DNA from: Thalassovita litoralis
Lineage (GTDB): Bacteria; Pseudomonadota; Alphaproteobacteria; Rhodobacterales; Rhodobacteraceae
Direction of reading: 5' to 3'
Length of the DNA: 64,000 nt
NCBI RefSeq assembly: GCF_900182725.1
Contig: NZ_FXTO01000013.1
Span: forward strand, 32,190-96,189
How positions within the stretch are numbered: the first letter of the stretch is position 1; every line of letters begins with the position of its first letter. The position numbers were made by a program, and so were the translations under genes. The notes beneath the pieces are model-generated. The model did no database searches. It was not told the DNA's origin and saw only the letters and a program-made list of their open reading frames with translations. This document shows, one piece after another, positions 27,022 to 36,228 of the stretch.

Positions 27022-27076
27022 GGTGGTATCCTTTCAACGCCTCACAGATAGGGCGGCAGCCCCAAAATGACCAGAG

Positions 27077-27105
27077 ACAGAAAAACGGGGCGCACCCGCG
27101 CCCCG
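27077..27105 (-). terminator. Terminator after the LysM gene
   Basis: CGGGGCGC (27086-27093) pairs with GCGCCCCG (27098-27105). On the minus strand the stem is followed by TTTTT. Confidence 0.8.
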
Positions 27106-27127
27106 CCTGTTCGGACTGTATCAAAAA

Positions 27128-28657
27128 CTATTCAGGAACGACAAACACTTGCCCCGGATAGATCAAATCGGGGTCGCGTATGCGGTCCTTGTTTGCCTCG
27201 TACACGCGCACATACAGGATGCCTTCGCCATACCGATCCCGCGCAATGGCCCACAGGGTCGATCCGGGCTGAACCGTGACCACACGCACAGGCGGCTGGG
27301 CCGGGGCATCCGGGGATGCCGGTTCGGATGCCGCAACGGTTTCCGGGGCTTCACGTTTGAACGGCGTTTCGATCCGGCTGAGTACTTTGCCAGTCTCATT
27401 CACTTCGTCCACGCGCAGGGTATAAACGCCGGGGGCGATATCGGTCAAAATCGCCGTCCATTCCCCGGCCCCGTCAATATTGCTGCGCCCGACAGCGGCG
27501 TTATTCAGATAAAGCTGCACAAACTGCCCCGGATTGCCGCGTCCGGTCACGCTGACATCGCCGCTTGCGGTATAGCTGATCGCATCAATCACAACGCTTG
27601 TCAGGGTGTCGGCTTCATCCGCAGCGGCGGCGGGTTGCACCACCTTTACGCCGTCCTTGTCCGCAAGAATGACCGCGGGGGCCTTGGCGGGTTTGGCTGG
27701 TTCCGGTTGCGGTGTTGCCGCAGGCTCCTGCGCGGGGTCTGCGGTTTTTTCAGCAACAACAGGGACTTGAGGGGTGCTCATATCCTGATTTTCAGCGGGT
27801 GCTTTGGGCTGATCGGCCACGACAGGCGCGGGTTGTTGTTGTGCGGGTTCCGCATTTTCAGCCGGTGCTGACGCGGGGTCCGGCTTTGTATCCGGGGTCG
27901 CTTTAGCAGCAGGTTCAGGCTTTGGTTCGGGCTGTGGCTTAGGATCAGCTTTCGGTTCCGGCTGCACGGCGGCCACTGTGACTGGCGTACCGGGGTCCGA
28001 GGGCGCAGGTTGCGCAGGTTCGGCCTTGGCCGGATCGGCCTCGACCACGGTAACGGGTTGGGGTTGCGTGTCCGCACGTGGGGTTTCCTGCGCCGGGGAG
28101 TCCTTGGCAGGCTCTGTTGTCGGCTCTGCCGCTGCCACCTGTATCACAGGCGCGATAATCACGGTCTGATCCGATGCAATCTCTTGCCCATTGATCCGCA
28201 TCAGCAGGCTGAGGACGCGCGGCGTTTCCGAAGGTTCGATTTGCACAAACGCTGCAAACTTCCCGTCCTGCCCCGGTTCGGAGTGCGTCAGAACCGCATT
28301 ATCCAGCAGGATATCCAACACAGCGCCCACGGCGGCACGCCCAGCGACCAAGGTCGACCCATCCGGTTCAATCCGCACCACATCAAACGCCGGGGCGTCA
28401 TAGATCATCGGATCAGGGGTCTTTGGGGTTTTTACGGGGGCAGGATCGGCCTTGGGCGCGGGGTCTGCCTTGACCTCTGGCTTTGCCTTGGGTGCGGGCG
28501 TCACAGGCTGCGCCACAGAAACCGGCGTATTGGCCGGATCGGGCATTTCGCGGTCGAACATCCCCATAAAATAGGCCCCGGCCACACCCGCAGCCACCAC
28601 GACAGCCCCCGCGATGGTCAATGTCTGACCACCCAGAATTCCAGCTTCTTTGCTCAT
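27128..28657 (-). CDS. LysM peptidoglycan-binding protein with proline-rich linker
   Basis: A 509-residue envelope protein. It has an N-terminal membrane helix (TLTIAGAVVVAAGVAGAYFM), then a long low-complexity Pro/Ala/Lys/Glu/Asp linker (residues about 40-75 and again about 175-340), Ig-like beta segments (VTGRGNPGQFVQLYLNN, IAPGVYTLRVDEVNETG) and a C-terminal LysM domain (VQPGSTLWAIARDRYGEG to YPGQVFVVPE). The architecture suggests a membrane-anchored periplasmic protein that spans to the cell wall. Such LysM proteins are common in Rhodobacterales, with no settled function. It starts at ATG 28657 and diverges from the LOG-family gene. Confidence 0.85.
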   Translation of the reverse strand: MSKEAGILGGQTLTIAGAVVVAAGVAGAYFMGMFDREMPDPANTPVSVAQPVTPAPKAKPEVKADPAPKADPAPVKTPKTPDPMIYDAPAFDVVRIEPDGSTLVAGRAAVGAVLDILLDNAVLTHSEPGQDGKFAAFVQIEPSETPRVLSLLMRINGQEIASDQTVIIAPVIQVAAAEPTTEPAKDSPAQETPRADTQPQPVTVVEADPAKAEPAQPAPSDPGTPVTVAAVQPEPKADPKPQPEPKPEPAAKATPDTKPDPASAPAENAEPAQQQPAPVVADQPKAPAENQDMSTPQVPVVAEKTADPAQEPAATPQPEPAKPAKAPAVILADKDGVKVVQPAAAADEADTLTSVVIDAISYTASGDVSVTGRGNPGQFVQLYLNNAAVGRSNIDGAGEWTAILTDIAPGVYTLRVDEVNETGKVLSRIETPFKREAPETVAASEPASPDAPAQPPVRVVTVQPGSTLWAIARDRYGEGILYVRVYEANKDRIRDPDLIYPGQVFVVPE

Positions 28658-28760
28658 CCGTATCCTTCCAGCCCGTCCAATGCATCCCCTGACGGTTGAG
28701 CGAACATAGCAACAAGGGTATCAGGGGTCAAAACCGTGTTTCATCCAAGGATGCTTTCTC

Positions 28761-29312
28761 ATGAAAACCGTTTCCGTCTGTGTCTATTGTGGCTCACGTC
28801 CCGGGAAACACCCCATTTATCAGCAACATGCCGAACAGTTGGGCACTCTTTTGGCTCAGCAAAACTGGCGGTTGGTGTACGGTGCGGGGGATGTTGGGCT
28901 GATGGGGTCCGTGGCGCGTTCAGCGCAATCCGCCGGGGCGGATACATTTGGCGTAATCCCGACCCACCTGATGAAATGGGAAGTGGGCAAAACCGATCTG
29001 ACCCGTTTCATCGTGACCGAAAACATGCACGAGCGTAAAAAGGTCATGTTCATGAATTCGGACGCGATTGTGGTGCTGCCGGGCGGGGCCGGATCGCTGG
29101 ATGAACTATTCGAGGTTCTGACCTGGAAGCAATTGAAACTGCACGACAAACCGATCCTTCTACTAAATTCGGACGGGTATTGGCAGCCGCTTCTGGACCT
29201 GCTGAACCATGTGGTCGATCAGGGTTTTGCCGATCCATCGCTTTTGGGGTTCTTCACCACGGTCGACACCCCCGAAGCTGCCATAGCAACCTTGCGCGAA
29301 AGCCTGTCCTGA
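28761..29312 (+). CDS. LOG family (TIGR00730) nucleotide phosphoribohydrolase
   Basis: A 183-residue Rossmann-fold protein of the LOG/TIGR00730 group. It has VCVYCGSRPGKHP at the N-terminus, VYGAGDVGLMGSVA in the nucleotide loop, MHERKKVMF, and the hallmark PGGAGSLDELFEVLTW. Characterised members cleave ribose-5-phosphate from AMP or cytokinin nucleotides. AAGG lies upstream of ATG 28761. Its last 94 bases overlap the 3' end of the convergent RarD-type gene on the other strand. Family certain; physiological substrate unknown. Confidence 0.92.
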   Translation: MKTVSVCVYCGSRPGKHPIYQQHAEQLGTLLAQQNWRLVYGAGDVGLMGSVARSAQSAGADTFGVIPTHLMKWEVGKTDLTRFIVTENMHERKKVMFMNSDAIVVLPGGAGSLDELFEVLTWKQLKLHDKPILLLNSDGYWQPLLDLLNHVVDQGFADPSLLGFFTTVDTPEAAIATLRESLS

Positions 29313-30169
29313 CGCAGGGTCGCCACGGAATAGATCGCCAGCGCGGTCCAGATCAGCCCAAAGGCAATAGCGTGCCATTGCCCGAACGGTTCCCCGAACA
29401 CCAGAACGGCACATAAAAACTGCAAGGTCGGGTTCAGGTATTGCACCAATCCAACCGTCCCCAACGCCACCCGCTTCGTGGCAAAGGAAAACAGGATCAG
29501 CGGTGTCGCCGTTATCGGACCGGAAATCATCAACAGCACGGTATCGCGCAGGTTCGCACCATACGCTGCCTGCCCCTGTGACCAGCTAAGATACATCACG
29601 GTCAGCGCAATGGGGCAAAGCAGCATCACCTCGGCGGTCACAGATACGACCGGGCCAAGCGTCAGCTTTTTCTTGACCACGCCATAGATGCCAAAAGAAA
29701 GAGAAATAAGCAGCGCCACCCAAGGCGCGACCCCCAACCCAATCGTCAGAACCGATACCGCTAATGCCGCCAATCCAACGGCAAGCACCTGCATCCGGCC
29801 CAACCGTTCCCCAAAGAACAGAACACCAAACAGAACGGCCACCAGCGGGAACAGGTAATAGCCCAGCGATGCCTCCATCGCCTTGCTGATCTGGATCGAC
29901 ATGATGAAAAGAAACCAATTCGCCCCGATCATGAATGCCGCGAAAAAGATCACCAGCGCCGAACGCGGGGATTTTATCGCCTGAAACAGATCCCGCAGAC
30001 GCCCCTGCCCGACCAATATCAGCGCGAAAAATACGAAAGACCAAAAGGTGCGGTGGGCCAAAACCTCGATCGGGGGGATGTGGGCCAGAAGTTTATAAAA
30101 CAGGCCCGACAGGCCCCAAATCGTACAGGCGCCAACCAGCGCCAAAATCCCGCTTTTACCGTGTGTCAT
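29219..30169 (-). CDS. rarD: EamA/RarD-type permease
   Basis: A 316-residue protein with ten hydrophobic helices and the RarD pattern: GACTIWGLSGLFYKLL at the start, VLAHRTFWSFVFFALIL, GANWFLFIMSIQISKAMEAS and VQYLNPTLQFLCAVLVFGEP near the end. Family members are drug/metabolite superfamily exporters; RarD's substrate is not established. ATG 30169 has GAGGGA upstream, and the longer frame to 30265 adds a basic leader. The 3' end overlaps the convergent LOG-family gene by 94 bases, leaving no room for a terminator. Confidence 0.88.
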   Translation of the reverse strand: MTHGKSGILALVGACTIWGLSGLFYKLLAHIPPIEVLAHRTFWSFVFFALILVGQGRLRDLFQAIKSPRSALVIFFAAFMIGANWFLFIMSIQISKAMEASLGYYLFPLVAVLFGVLFFGERLGRMQVLAVGLAALAVSVLTIGLGVAPWVALLISLSFGIYGVVKKKLTLGPVVSVTAEVMLLCPIALTVMYLSWSQGQAAYGANLRDTVLLMISGPITATPLILFSFATKRVALGTVGLVQYLNPTLQFLCAVLVFGEPFGQWHAIAFGLIWTALAIYSVATLRQDRLSRKVAMAASGVSTVVKNPKSDGSAKP

Positions 30170-30237
30170 ATTCGTCCCTCGCCCATCGACAGTGGCGCGG
30201 AACCGCCCCCGCCGCAAGCGGGTTTTGATCAAAAGAA

Positions 30238-30262
30238 AACCCCGCCCATAACAGGCGGGGTT
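30238..30262 (-). terminator. Terminator after sodB
   Basis: AACCCCGCC (30238-30246) pairs with GGCGGGGTT (30254-30262). On the minus strand it is followed by TTCTTTTG. Confidence 0.8.
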
Positions 30263-30293
30263 CATTATCAGATAACAGCCGATTGTGCGGAAA

Positions 30294-30893
30294 TTACAGG
30301 CGCGATGCCACGTTTTCCCAGTTCACCAGCTTGTCCAGGAAATTGGTCAGATAAGCCGGGCGCTTGTTACGGAAGTCGATGTAGTAGGAATGTTCCCACA
30401 CGTCACAGCCCAACAGCGCGGTCTGACCAAAGCACAGCGGGTTCACGCCGTTTTCGGTTTTGGTGACTTTCAGGCCGCCATCTGCGTCCTTGACCAGCCA
30501 GCACCAGCCCGAACCGAATTGACCGGCCCCTGCGGCGGCGAAGTCGTCCTTGAATTTGTCGACCGAGCCAAAGGATTCAACGATGGCTTTTTCCAGCTCG
30601 CCGGGCATGGCGTTGCCGTTCGGCCCCATCATTTCCCAGAACTGCATGTGGTTCCAGTGCTGCGAAGCGTTGTTGAAGATACCGTTTTGCGCCACTGCAC
30701 CAGCGGCATAGGTGCCGGTGATGATGTCTTCCAGCGACTTGCCTTCCCATTCGGTGCCAGCAATCAGCTTGTTGCCATTGTCGACATAGGCCTTGTGGTG
30801 CAGGTCGTGGTGGTATTCCAGCGTTTCCTTCGACATGCCCAGATCGGCCAGCGCGTCATGAGCATAGGGAAGATCGGGAAGTTCAAAAGCCAT
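30294..30893 (-). CDS. sodB: Iron superoxide dismutase
   Basis: A 199-residue Fe/Mn-type superoxide dismutase that turns superoxide into oxygen and hydrogen peroxide in the cytoplasm. Metal ligands lie in LEYHHDLHHKAYVDN, SQHWNHMQFW and the pair in DVWEHSYYIDFRNKRP. The Gln in NNASQHWNH, in the N-terminal half, is the Fe-type signature. A GGAAAGGGG site precedes ATG 30893. A terminator follows, so it is monocistronic. It lies downstream of the sarcosine oxidase operon on the same strand but is separated by a hairpin. Confidence 0.96.
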   Translation of the reverse strand: MAFELPDLPYAHDALADLGMSKETLEYHHDLHHKAYVDNGNKLIAGTEWEGKSLEDIITGTYAAGAVAQNGIFNNASQHWNHMQFWEMMGPNGNAMPGELEKAIVESFGSVDKFKDDFAAAGAGQFGSGWCWLVKDADGGLKVTKTENGVNPLCFGQTALLGCDVWEHSYYIDFRNKRPAYLTNFLDKLVNWENVASRL

Positions 30894-30990
30894 AATAAAA
30901 CCCCTTTCCGGTTCGTGCGTTAGGTTCCTGCCGTAGATGGTAGCCTTGCGGGGGCAAGGTCAACCCCTAACCGGGATTTGGTGGAAATTC

Positions 30991-31016
30991 CTGCACCGGA
31001 TTTCAACCCGGTGCAG
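30991..31016 (-). terminator. Hairpin after the sarcosine oxidase operon
   Basis: CTGCACCGG (30991-30999) and CCGGTGCAG (31008-31016) form a perfect 9-bp stem 25 bases after soxG. The minus-strand 3' flank GAATTTCC is only weakly T-rich. Confidence 0.6.
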
Positions 31017-31040
31017 ATCATTCATGCGCCCCGAACACCC

Positions 31041-31613
31041 CTAGCGGAAATACCCCACCGGCCCGGCCTGCGCCGAGGTTGCCAGCACATCAAAGGCATA
31101 TTGCGCAACAGACCGGAAGCAAACCACCTGCGCCACGCCTTCTTCGGGCAGCCAGAAGGCCGCGGCCACCTGCGCCATGCGGCTACGCCGAATGTCACCC
31201 GGCGCAAAAGCATCTGCCGACAGATCAGCGGGGGCCAGTTTGGCAATCACTTCGCGCACGGCGGCGGGTTTGCCGGTCAGGCGGAACAACGCCCGCGCAT
31301 CCGACACATTCACCGCCAGAAAATGCGATCCCGCCATTGCCGCGTTCAACACATCCAACGCCGCTGTCACATCGCCATAGGGCAACAGGATCAGCAATTC
31401 GTCCGGTGACATCCATGCCACGGAACACGGCCCGGCATGGGTGATCTTGCGCAAGGCAGGCACATCCGCGCCCGTGGCCTGTTTCACCGCAGCCATCAGC
31501 GTTTCATCCGCCAGATTGCCGCGCAGGGTGATCATGCCTTGGGGTCCGATATCTTCGACCGTCACGGCACCCTTATGGAATGCGCCATTCAGCGCGCTGA
31601 GGGCCTCAGACAT
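31041..31613 (-). CDS. soxG: Sarcosine oxidase gamma subunit
   Basis: A 190-residue protein matching the gamma subunit of heterotetrameric sarcosine oxidase. Features are HAGPCSVAWMSPDELLILLPYG, LFRLTGKPAAVREVIAKLAPADL and the FRSVAQYAFDVLATS ending. The complex oxidatively demethylates sarcosine to glycine, yielding methylene-tetrahydrofolate and hydrogen peroxide. ATG 31613 overlaps the soxA end by 8 bases. It is the last gene of soxBDAG. Confidence 0.92.
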   Translation of the reverse strand: MSEALSALNGAFHKGAVTVEDIGPQGMITLRGNLADETLMAAVKQATGADVPALRKITHAGPCSVAWMSPDELLILLPYGDVTAALDVLNAAMAGSHFLAVNVSDARALFRLTGKPAAVREVIAKLAPADLSADAFAPGDIRRSRMAQVAAAFWLPEEGVAQVVCFRSVAQYAFDVLATSAQAGPVGYFR

Positions 31614-34599
31614 TCTGCTTCTCCCCGTCCTTGTCATAGAAGACCGGATCGCAAATCCGCGCCTTGATGATGGTTCCGTCGGTTTTCGGGAATTCGATCA
31701 CTTCGCCCATGCGGTCCGGGCCGTTCAGCACCAGCCCCATTGCGATCCCCTTGCCCAGCGTGGGCGAATAATAGGTCGAAGTAACCCGCCCCTGCATGTT
31801 GCGCTGACCGTTTTCATTGCTGCCCGCCGCCGAGGCATAAGCCCCATCCGGCAAAACGGACCCGTCCAGCGTTTCCAGCCCCACCAGTTTCCAGCGGTTC
31901 GGATCGGTCATGTGGCTGCGTTGCTGACCGCGTTTCCCGATGAAGTCTTCCTTCTTCTTGGAAATCGCCCAATTCAGCCCCAGATCCTGCGGAATGACCG
32001 TGCCATCGGTTTCGTCCCCGATCATGATAAAGCCCTTTTCAGCACGCAGAACGTGCAAGGCTTCTGTCCCGTAGGGCATGATATTGAACTCGGCCCCGGC
32101 GGCGGCGATTTTGTCCCACAGCGCCTGACCATGCCCCGCATCCACGGCGATTTCATAGCTCAGCTCGCCCGAGAACGAGATCCGGTAAATCCGCACCTTG
32201 ATCCCGGCCAGTTCGCCATCGGCCCATTCCATGAAGGCCAGCGCCTCTTTGGACACGTCCATGCCGCCCAGTTTTTCCAGCACCTTGCGGGCATTCGGAC
32301 CAACCACAGCGATCTGGGCATATTGTTCGGTCACGTTGGCGGTATAGACCTGCATATCCCACCATTCGGTTTGCAGCCATTCCTCCATATGGGCGTGAAT
32401 GCGATCCGCGCCGCCGGTGGTGGTGTGGCACAGGAACGTATCGTCGTCGATCCGCGCCACCACGCCGTCATCCATCAAGAAGCCGTTTTCCGAACACATC
32501 AGCCCATAGCGGCATTTGCCGGGTTTCAGCGTGGACATCATGTTGGTGTACATCAAGTCCATGAATTTCCCGGCATCCGGGCCTTTCACGATGATCTTAC
32601 CCAGTGTCGAGGCATCCAGCATCCCCACACTGTTGCGCACCTGAAGGATTTCGCGGCTGACCGATTGTTCCACGCTTTCCCCGGTCCGGGGATAGCTGAA
32701 TGGCCGCCGCCAATGGCCCACGGGTTCCCAATCGGCCTTTTGCGTATCATGCCAGTCGTGCATCGGTGTGCGGCGCAACGGTTGGAAAATCTCGCCCCGT
32801 GCCTCGCCCGCGATGGCCCCCATCGAAATCGGGGTATAGGGCGGGCGGAACGTGGTGGTCCCCGTCTGCGGGATCGGTTGATCCAACGCATCAGAAAGGA
32901 TCGCCAAGCCGTTGATGTTGCTTAGCTTACCCTGATCCGTCGCCATGCCCAGCGTGGTGTACCGTTTGGTATGCTCAACGCTTTCATAGCCTTCACGGGC
33001 GGCCAGTTGCACATCGCTGACTTTTACATCGTTCTGGTAATCCAGCCACGATTTCATCTTTAGCTTGGCATTCGCGCCCTGCGGCATCAGCCAGACGGCC
33101 TGCATTGCGGCCTCGGGCGTGGCGGGAACGGCGGGGGTATCGGTGGACAGCCCCGCAACCTTGTTCCCGGCGGCGGTGGCATCGGCCATTACGTCAGCCA
33201 GTTGCATCGCCCCGCTGGCCGCGCCAGCCGTGACCACGAAACCTTTGCCATCCGCCCCTGTCGGGGCTTTGTCCGGGTCCGGGCGGAACATCGCGTGGGC
33301 ATCATCCCAGATCAGTTTGCCACCACAATGGGACCACAGGTGAACCACCGGCGACCAACCGCCAGACATAGCCACGGCGTCACAGGCGATGGTTTCCAGC
33401 GCCGCGCCCTCGCCCGCTTGCAGGCAGACGGACACGCCAGTGACGCGCTTGCCGCCGTGGACCTTGGCAATGCCCTTTCCGGTTTCGACCCGGATGCCCA
33501 ATGCGCGGGCTTCTTCGGCCAGTGCGCCGCCGCCCGTGGGACGGGCGTCCAGAATGGCGGGCACCATCATACCGGCCTGTTTCAGGGCAATCGCCGTGCG
33601 ATACGCATCGTCGTTATTGGTGACAACCACGGTCCGGTCCCCGACCGACACGCCGTAGTTCACCACATAATCCCGCAGGGCACCGGCCAGCATCACCCCC
33701 GGAATATCATTCCCGGCAAAGCTGAGCGGGCGTTCAATCGCCCCGGTTGCGGTGATGATCTGCCCCGCCCGAATGCGCCACAAACGATGGCGCGGGCCTT
33801 GGGCCTGTGGGGCGTGATCAGTCAGACGTTCATAGCCCAGCACATAGCCATGATCATACACACCCGACGCCATGCAGCGATTGCGCAGGGTCACGTTAGG
33901 CAGGTTGCGCAGATCGGAAACCGTCTGATCCACCCAATCGGCAACTGGTTTTCCGTCCACTTCGCCACCATCGACCGGCGCGCGCCCGCCCCAATGGGCA
34001 GTCTGTTCCAGCACCAGCACCTTGGCACCGCTTTGCGCTGCAACACGCGCGGCCTGCAAACCAGCAACACCGCCGCCAACCACCAGAACATCCACATAGG
34101 CATAGAAATGTTCATAGGTATCCACGTCACGATCACGCGGCACTTTGCCCAGACCGGCGGATTGGCGCACAATGGGTTCAAACAGGTGCTTCCACGCGGC
34201 CCGCGGCGCCATGAAGGTTTTGTAATAGAACCCCGCAGGCAGGAACCGCGCGGCATAGTTATTCACCACACCCACGTCAAATTCCAAAGACGGCCAGTGG
34301 TTCTGGCTTTCGCTGTCCAGCCCGTCGAACAGTTCGGTGGTGGTGACACGCTGGTTCGGTTCAAACCGACCATCGCGGCCCAGCCCGACCAGCGCATTAG
34401 GTTCTTCCGCGCCGCTGGCCACAATGCCGCGCGGACGGTGATATTTGAACGAGCGGCCCACCAGCATCTGATCATTCGCCAGCAGCGCAGACGCCAGCGT
34501 ATCGCCCTCGTATCCCTTGAAGTTTTTACCGTTGAAGGTAAAGCGCAGCGGCTTGCCTTTGTTCAGCAAACGGCCGCCAGAAGTCAGACGGGTGCTCAT
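31606..34599 (-). CDS. soxA: Sarcosine oxidase alpha subunit
   Basis: A 997-residue subunit with three parts. There is a ferredoxin-like N-terminal domain lacking cluster cysteines (FTFNGKNFKGYEGDTLASAL). An NAD-binding Rossmann domain (VDVLVVGGGVAGLQAARVAA, around residue 170) follows. The C-terminal half is a GCV_T-type folate-binding domain (MLDASTLGKIIVKGPDAGKF and onwards). The alpha subunit holds NAD and the tetrahydrofolate site that receives the methyl carbon. ATG 34599 overlaps the soxD end and has GGAGGG upstream; the longer frame to 34734 is antisense-like sequence over soxD. Family length is normal. Confidence 0.96.
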   Translation of the reverse strand: MSTRLTSGGRLLNKGKPLRFTFNGKNFKGYEGDTLASALLANDQMLVGRSFKYHRPRGIVASGAEEPNALVGLGRDGRFEPNQRVTTTELFDGLDSESQNHWPSLEFDVGVVNNYAARFLPAGFYYKTFMAPRAAWKHLFEPIVRQSAGLGKVPRDRDVDTYEHFYAYVDVLVVGGGVAGLQAARVAAQSGAKVLVLEQTAHWGGRAPVDGGEVDGKPVADWVDQTVSDLRNLPNVTLRNRCMASGVYDHGYVLGYERLTDHAPQAQGPRHRLWRIRAGQIITATGAIERPLSFAGNDIPGVMLAGALRDYVVNYGVSVGDRTVVVTNNDDAYRTAIALKQAGMMVPAILDARPTGGGALAEEARALGIRVETGKGIAKVHGGKRVTGVSVCLQAGEGAALETIACDAVAMSGGWSPVVHLWSHCGGKLIWDDAHAMFRPDPDKAPTGADGKGFVVTAGAASGAMQLADVMADATAAGNKVAGLSTDTPAVPATPEAAMQAVWLMPQGANAKLKMKSWLDYQNDVKVSDVQLAAREGYESVEHTKRYTTLGMATDQGKLSNINGLAILSDALDQPIPQTGTTTFRPPYTPISMGAIAGEARGEIFQPLRRTPMHDWHDTQKADWEPVGHWRRPFSYPRTGESVEQSVSREILQVRNSVGMLDASTLGKIIVKGPDAGKFMDLMYTNMMSTLKPGKCRYGLMCSENGFLMDDGVVARIDDDTFLCHTTTGGADRIHAHMEEWLQTEWWDMQVYTANVTEQYAQIAVVGPNARKVLEKLGGMDVSKEALAFMEWADGELAGIKVRIYRISFSGELSYEIAVDAGHGQALWDKIAAAGAEFNIMPYGTEALHVLRAEKGFIMIGDETDGTVIPQDLGLNWAISKKKEDFIGKRGQQRSHMTDPNRWKLVGLETLDGSVLPDGAYASAAGSNENGQRNMQGRVTSTYYSPTLGKGIAMGLVLNGPDRMGEVIEFPKTDGTIIKARICDPVFYDKDGEKQNV

Positions 34600-34925
34600 G
34601 CGAATTCCCTCCATGCCCAGCCGGGCCGTTTGGCGGTGATGGCGTCTTTGATGTCTTGCGGGGGTTCGGAAACCTGCGCGGAATAGGTGCCGAAAACCTC
34701 TAGCGTGGTGGTGCAGCGGGCGGCGTGAAACCATTTCCCGCAGCCATTGGCATGACGCCAGCGTTCAAAATGCACACCCTTGGGGTTTTCGCGCATGAAC
34801 ATATAGGTTTCGAACTCAGCATCCGAGGAACCGGGACCAAAGCGTTTCAGATGGGCCTCGCCACCGGCGCTGAGTTCGGTTTCATCGGCCATCACGCCGC
34901 AATAGGGGCATTGTAGGGTCAGCAT
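34596..34925 (-). CDS. soxD: Sarcosine oxidase delta subunit
   Basis: A 109-residue zinc-binding subunit. MLTLQCPYCG gives Cys 6 and Cys 9, and the other ligands lie in GCGKWFHAARCTTT. The motif WRHANGCGKWFH is highly characteristic of SoxD. It tightly joins the alpha and beta subunits. ATG 34925 follows soxB by about 58 bases and its stop overlaps the soxA start. The longer frame to 35036 runs back into soxB. Very high confidence in the family. Confidence 0.94.
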   Translation of the reverse strand: MLTLQCPYCGVMADETELSAGGEAHLKRFGPGSSDAEFETYMFMRENPKGVHFERWRHANGCGKWFHAARCTTTLEVFGTYSAQVSEPPQDIKDAITAKRPGWAWREFA

Positions 34926-34983
34926 GTGCCATTTCCTTTTGCGTTGAAAGGTGACGCAATAACAGTGTGTTGTGTGTGGTCCA

Positions 34984-36228
34984 TCAGTGTGCCACCCCTG
35001 CCGCGACGCTTTCGTCGATAAACCGGCCTTCGGCAAAGCGGTTCATGCCGAATTCGTTTGCCAGCGGCGAATAGCCCTTGGCCATCAGTTCCGCCATCGC
35101 CCAGCCCGAACCGGGGATTGCCTTGAACCCGCCAGTGCCCCAGCCGCAGTTCACGAAAATCCCATCCACCGGCGTTTTGGAAATGATGGGCGACCGATCC
35201 CCGGTCATATCCACGATCCCGCCCCACTGGCGCAGCATTTTCAGACGGCTGATCATCGGGAAGGTTTCGATCAATGCGCGAACGGTTTCTTCGACATGGT
35301 GGAAGCTGCCGCGTTGGGTATAGTTGTTGAACCCATCGGTGCCGCCGCCGATCACCATTTCGCCCTTGTCCGATTGCGACATGTAGCCGTGAACCGTGTT
35401 GGCCATCACCACCACATCCATGCAGGGCTTGATCGGTTCGGATACAAGCGCCTGAAGCGCCAGCGATTCAATCGGCAGGCGGAACCCCGACATTTCGGCC
35501 ATGACACCCGAATGCCCGGCCACGACGATGCCCAGCTTATCGCAATCAATCGCGCCTTTGGTCGTGTCTACGCCCACGACCTTATCACCGTCACGGCGCA
35601 CGCCGGTGACTTCGCATTTCTGGATGATGTCCATCCCCATCGCCGAACAGGCGCGGGCATAGCCCCAGGCCACCGCATCGTGCCGCGCGGTGCCGCCACG
35701 GGGTTGCCACAGCCCCCCCAGAACCGGATAGCGCGGGCCGTCGATATTGATGATCGGCACCAGTTCCTTGACTTTTTCCGGCCCGATGAACTGTGTTTCG
35801 ACCCCTTGCAGGGCATTGGCATGGGCGGTGCGCAGATAGCCCCGGACCTCGTGATGGGTTTGGGCCAGCATGATCACGCCACGCGGGCTGAACATCACGT
35901 TATAGTTCAGATCCTGCGACATGGTTTCGTACAGGCTGCGAGCCTTTTCATAGATCGCCGCTGACGGATCTTGCAGGTAGTTCGACCGGATGATCGTGGT
36001 GTTACGCCCGGTATTGCCGCCGCCCAGCCAGCCTTTTTCCAGCACGGCCACATTGGTGATGCCGAAATTTTTACCCAGATAATAGGCCGTGGCCAAACCG
36101 TGGCCCCCAGCGCCCACGATGATCACGTCATATTTCTTTTTGGGTTCTGGTGATGCCCATGCCCGTTCCCATCCAGTGTGGTAACGGGCGGCTTCACGGG
36201 CGATGGCAAAGGCGGAATAGCGTCTCAT
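34984..36228 (-). CDS. soxB: Sarcosine oxidase beta subunit
   Basis: A 414-residue flavoprotein of the DAO/MSOX type. The FAD motif YDVIIVGAGGHGLATAYYLG lies at about residue 33. The RGGTARHDAVAWGYARA region holds the His that in characterised enzymes carries covalent FMN. WGGIVDMTGDRSPIISKTPV and NCGWGTGGFKAIPGSGW complete the C-terminal flavin site. It oxidises sarcosine at the FAD and passes electrons to the FMN. ATG 36228 gives the usual length. It is first in soxBDAG and diverges from ccmI. Confidence 0.96.
   Translation of the reverse strand: MRRYSAFAIAREAARYHTGWERAWASPEPKKKYDVIIVGAGGHGLATAYYLGKNFGITNVAVLEKGWLGGGNTGRNTTIIRSNYLQDPSAAIYEKARSLYETMSQDLNYNVMFSPRGVIMLAQTHHEVRGYLRTAHANALQGVETQFIGPEKVKELVPIINIDGPRYPVLGGLWQPRGGTARHDAVAWGYARACSAMGMDIIQKCEVTGVRRDGDKVVGVDTTKGAIDCDKLGIVVAGHSGVMAEMSGFRLPIESLALQALVSEPIKPCMDVVVMANTVHGYMSQSDKGEMVIGGGTDGFNNYTQRGSFHHVEETVRALIETFPMISRLKMLRQWGGIVDMTGDRSPIISKTPVDGIFVNCGWGTGGFKAIPGSGWAMAELMAKGYSPLANEFGMNRFAEGRFIDESVAAGVAH

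Noticed and set aside
31441..32925. Second 494-residue plus-strand frame inside soxA
   Set aside because: Same reasoning: antisense to the folate-binding half of soxA, with no recognisable protein features.
33202..34686. 494-residue open frame on the plus strand inside soxA
   Set aside because: Antisense shadow of a certain gene: low-complexity His/Arg/Gln-rich translation, no motifs, no ribosome site. High G+C makes such frames common.
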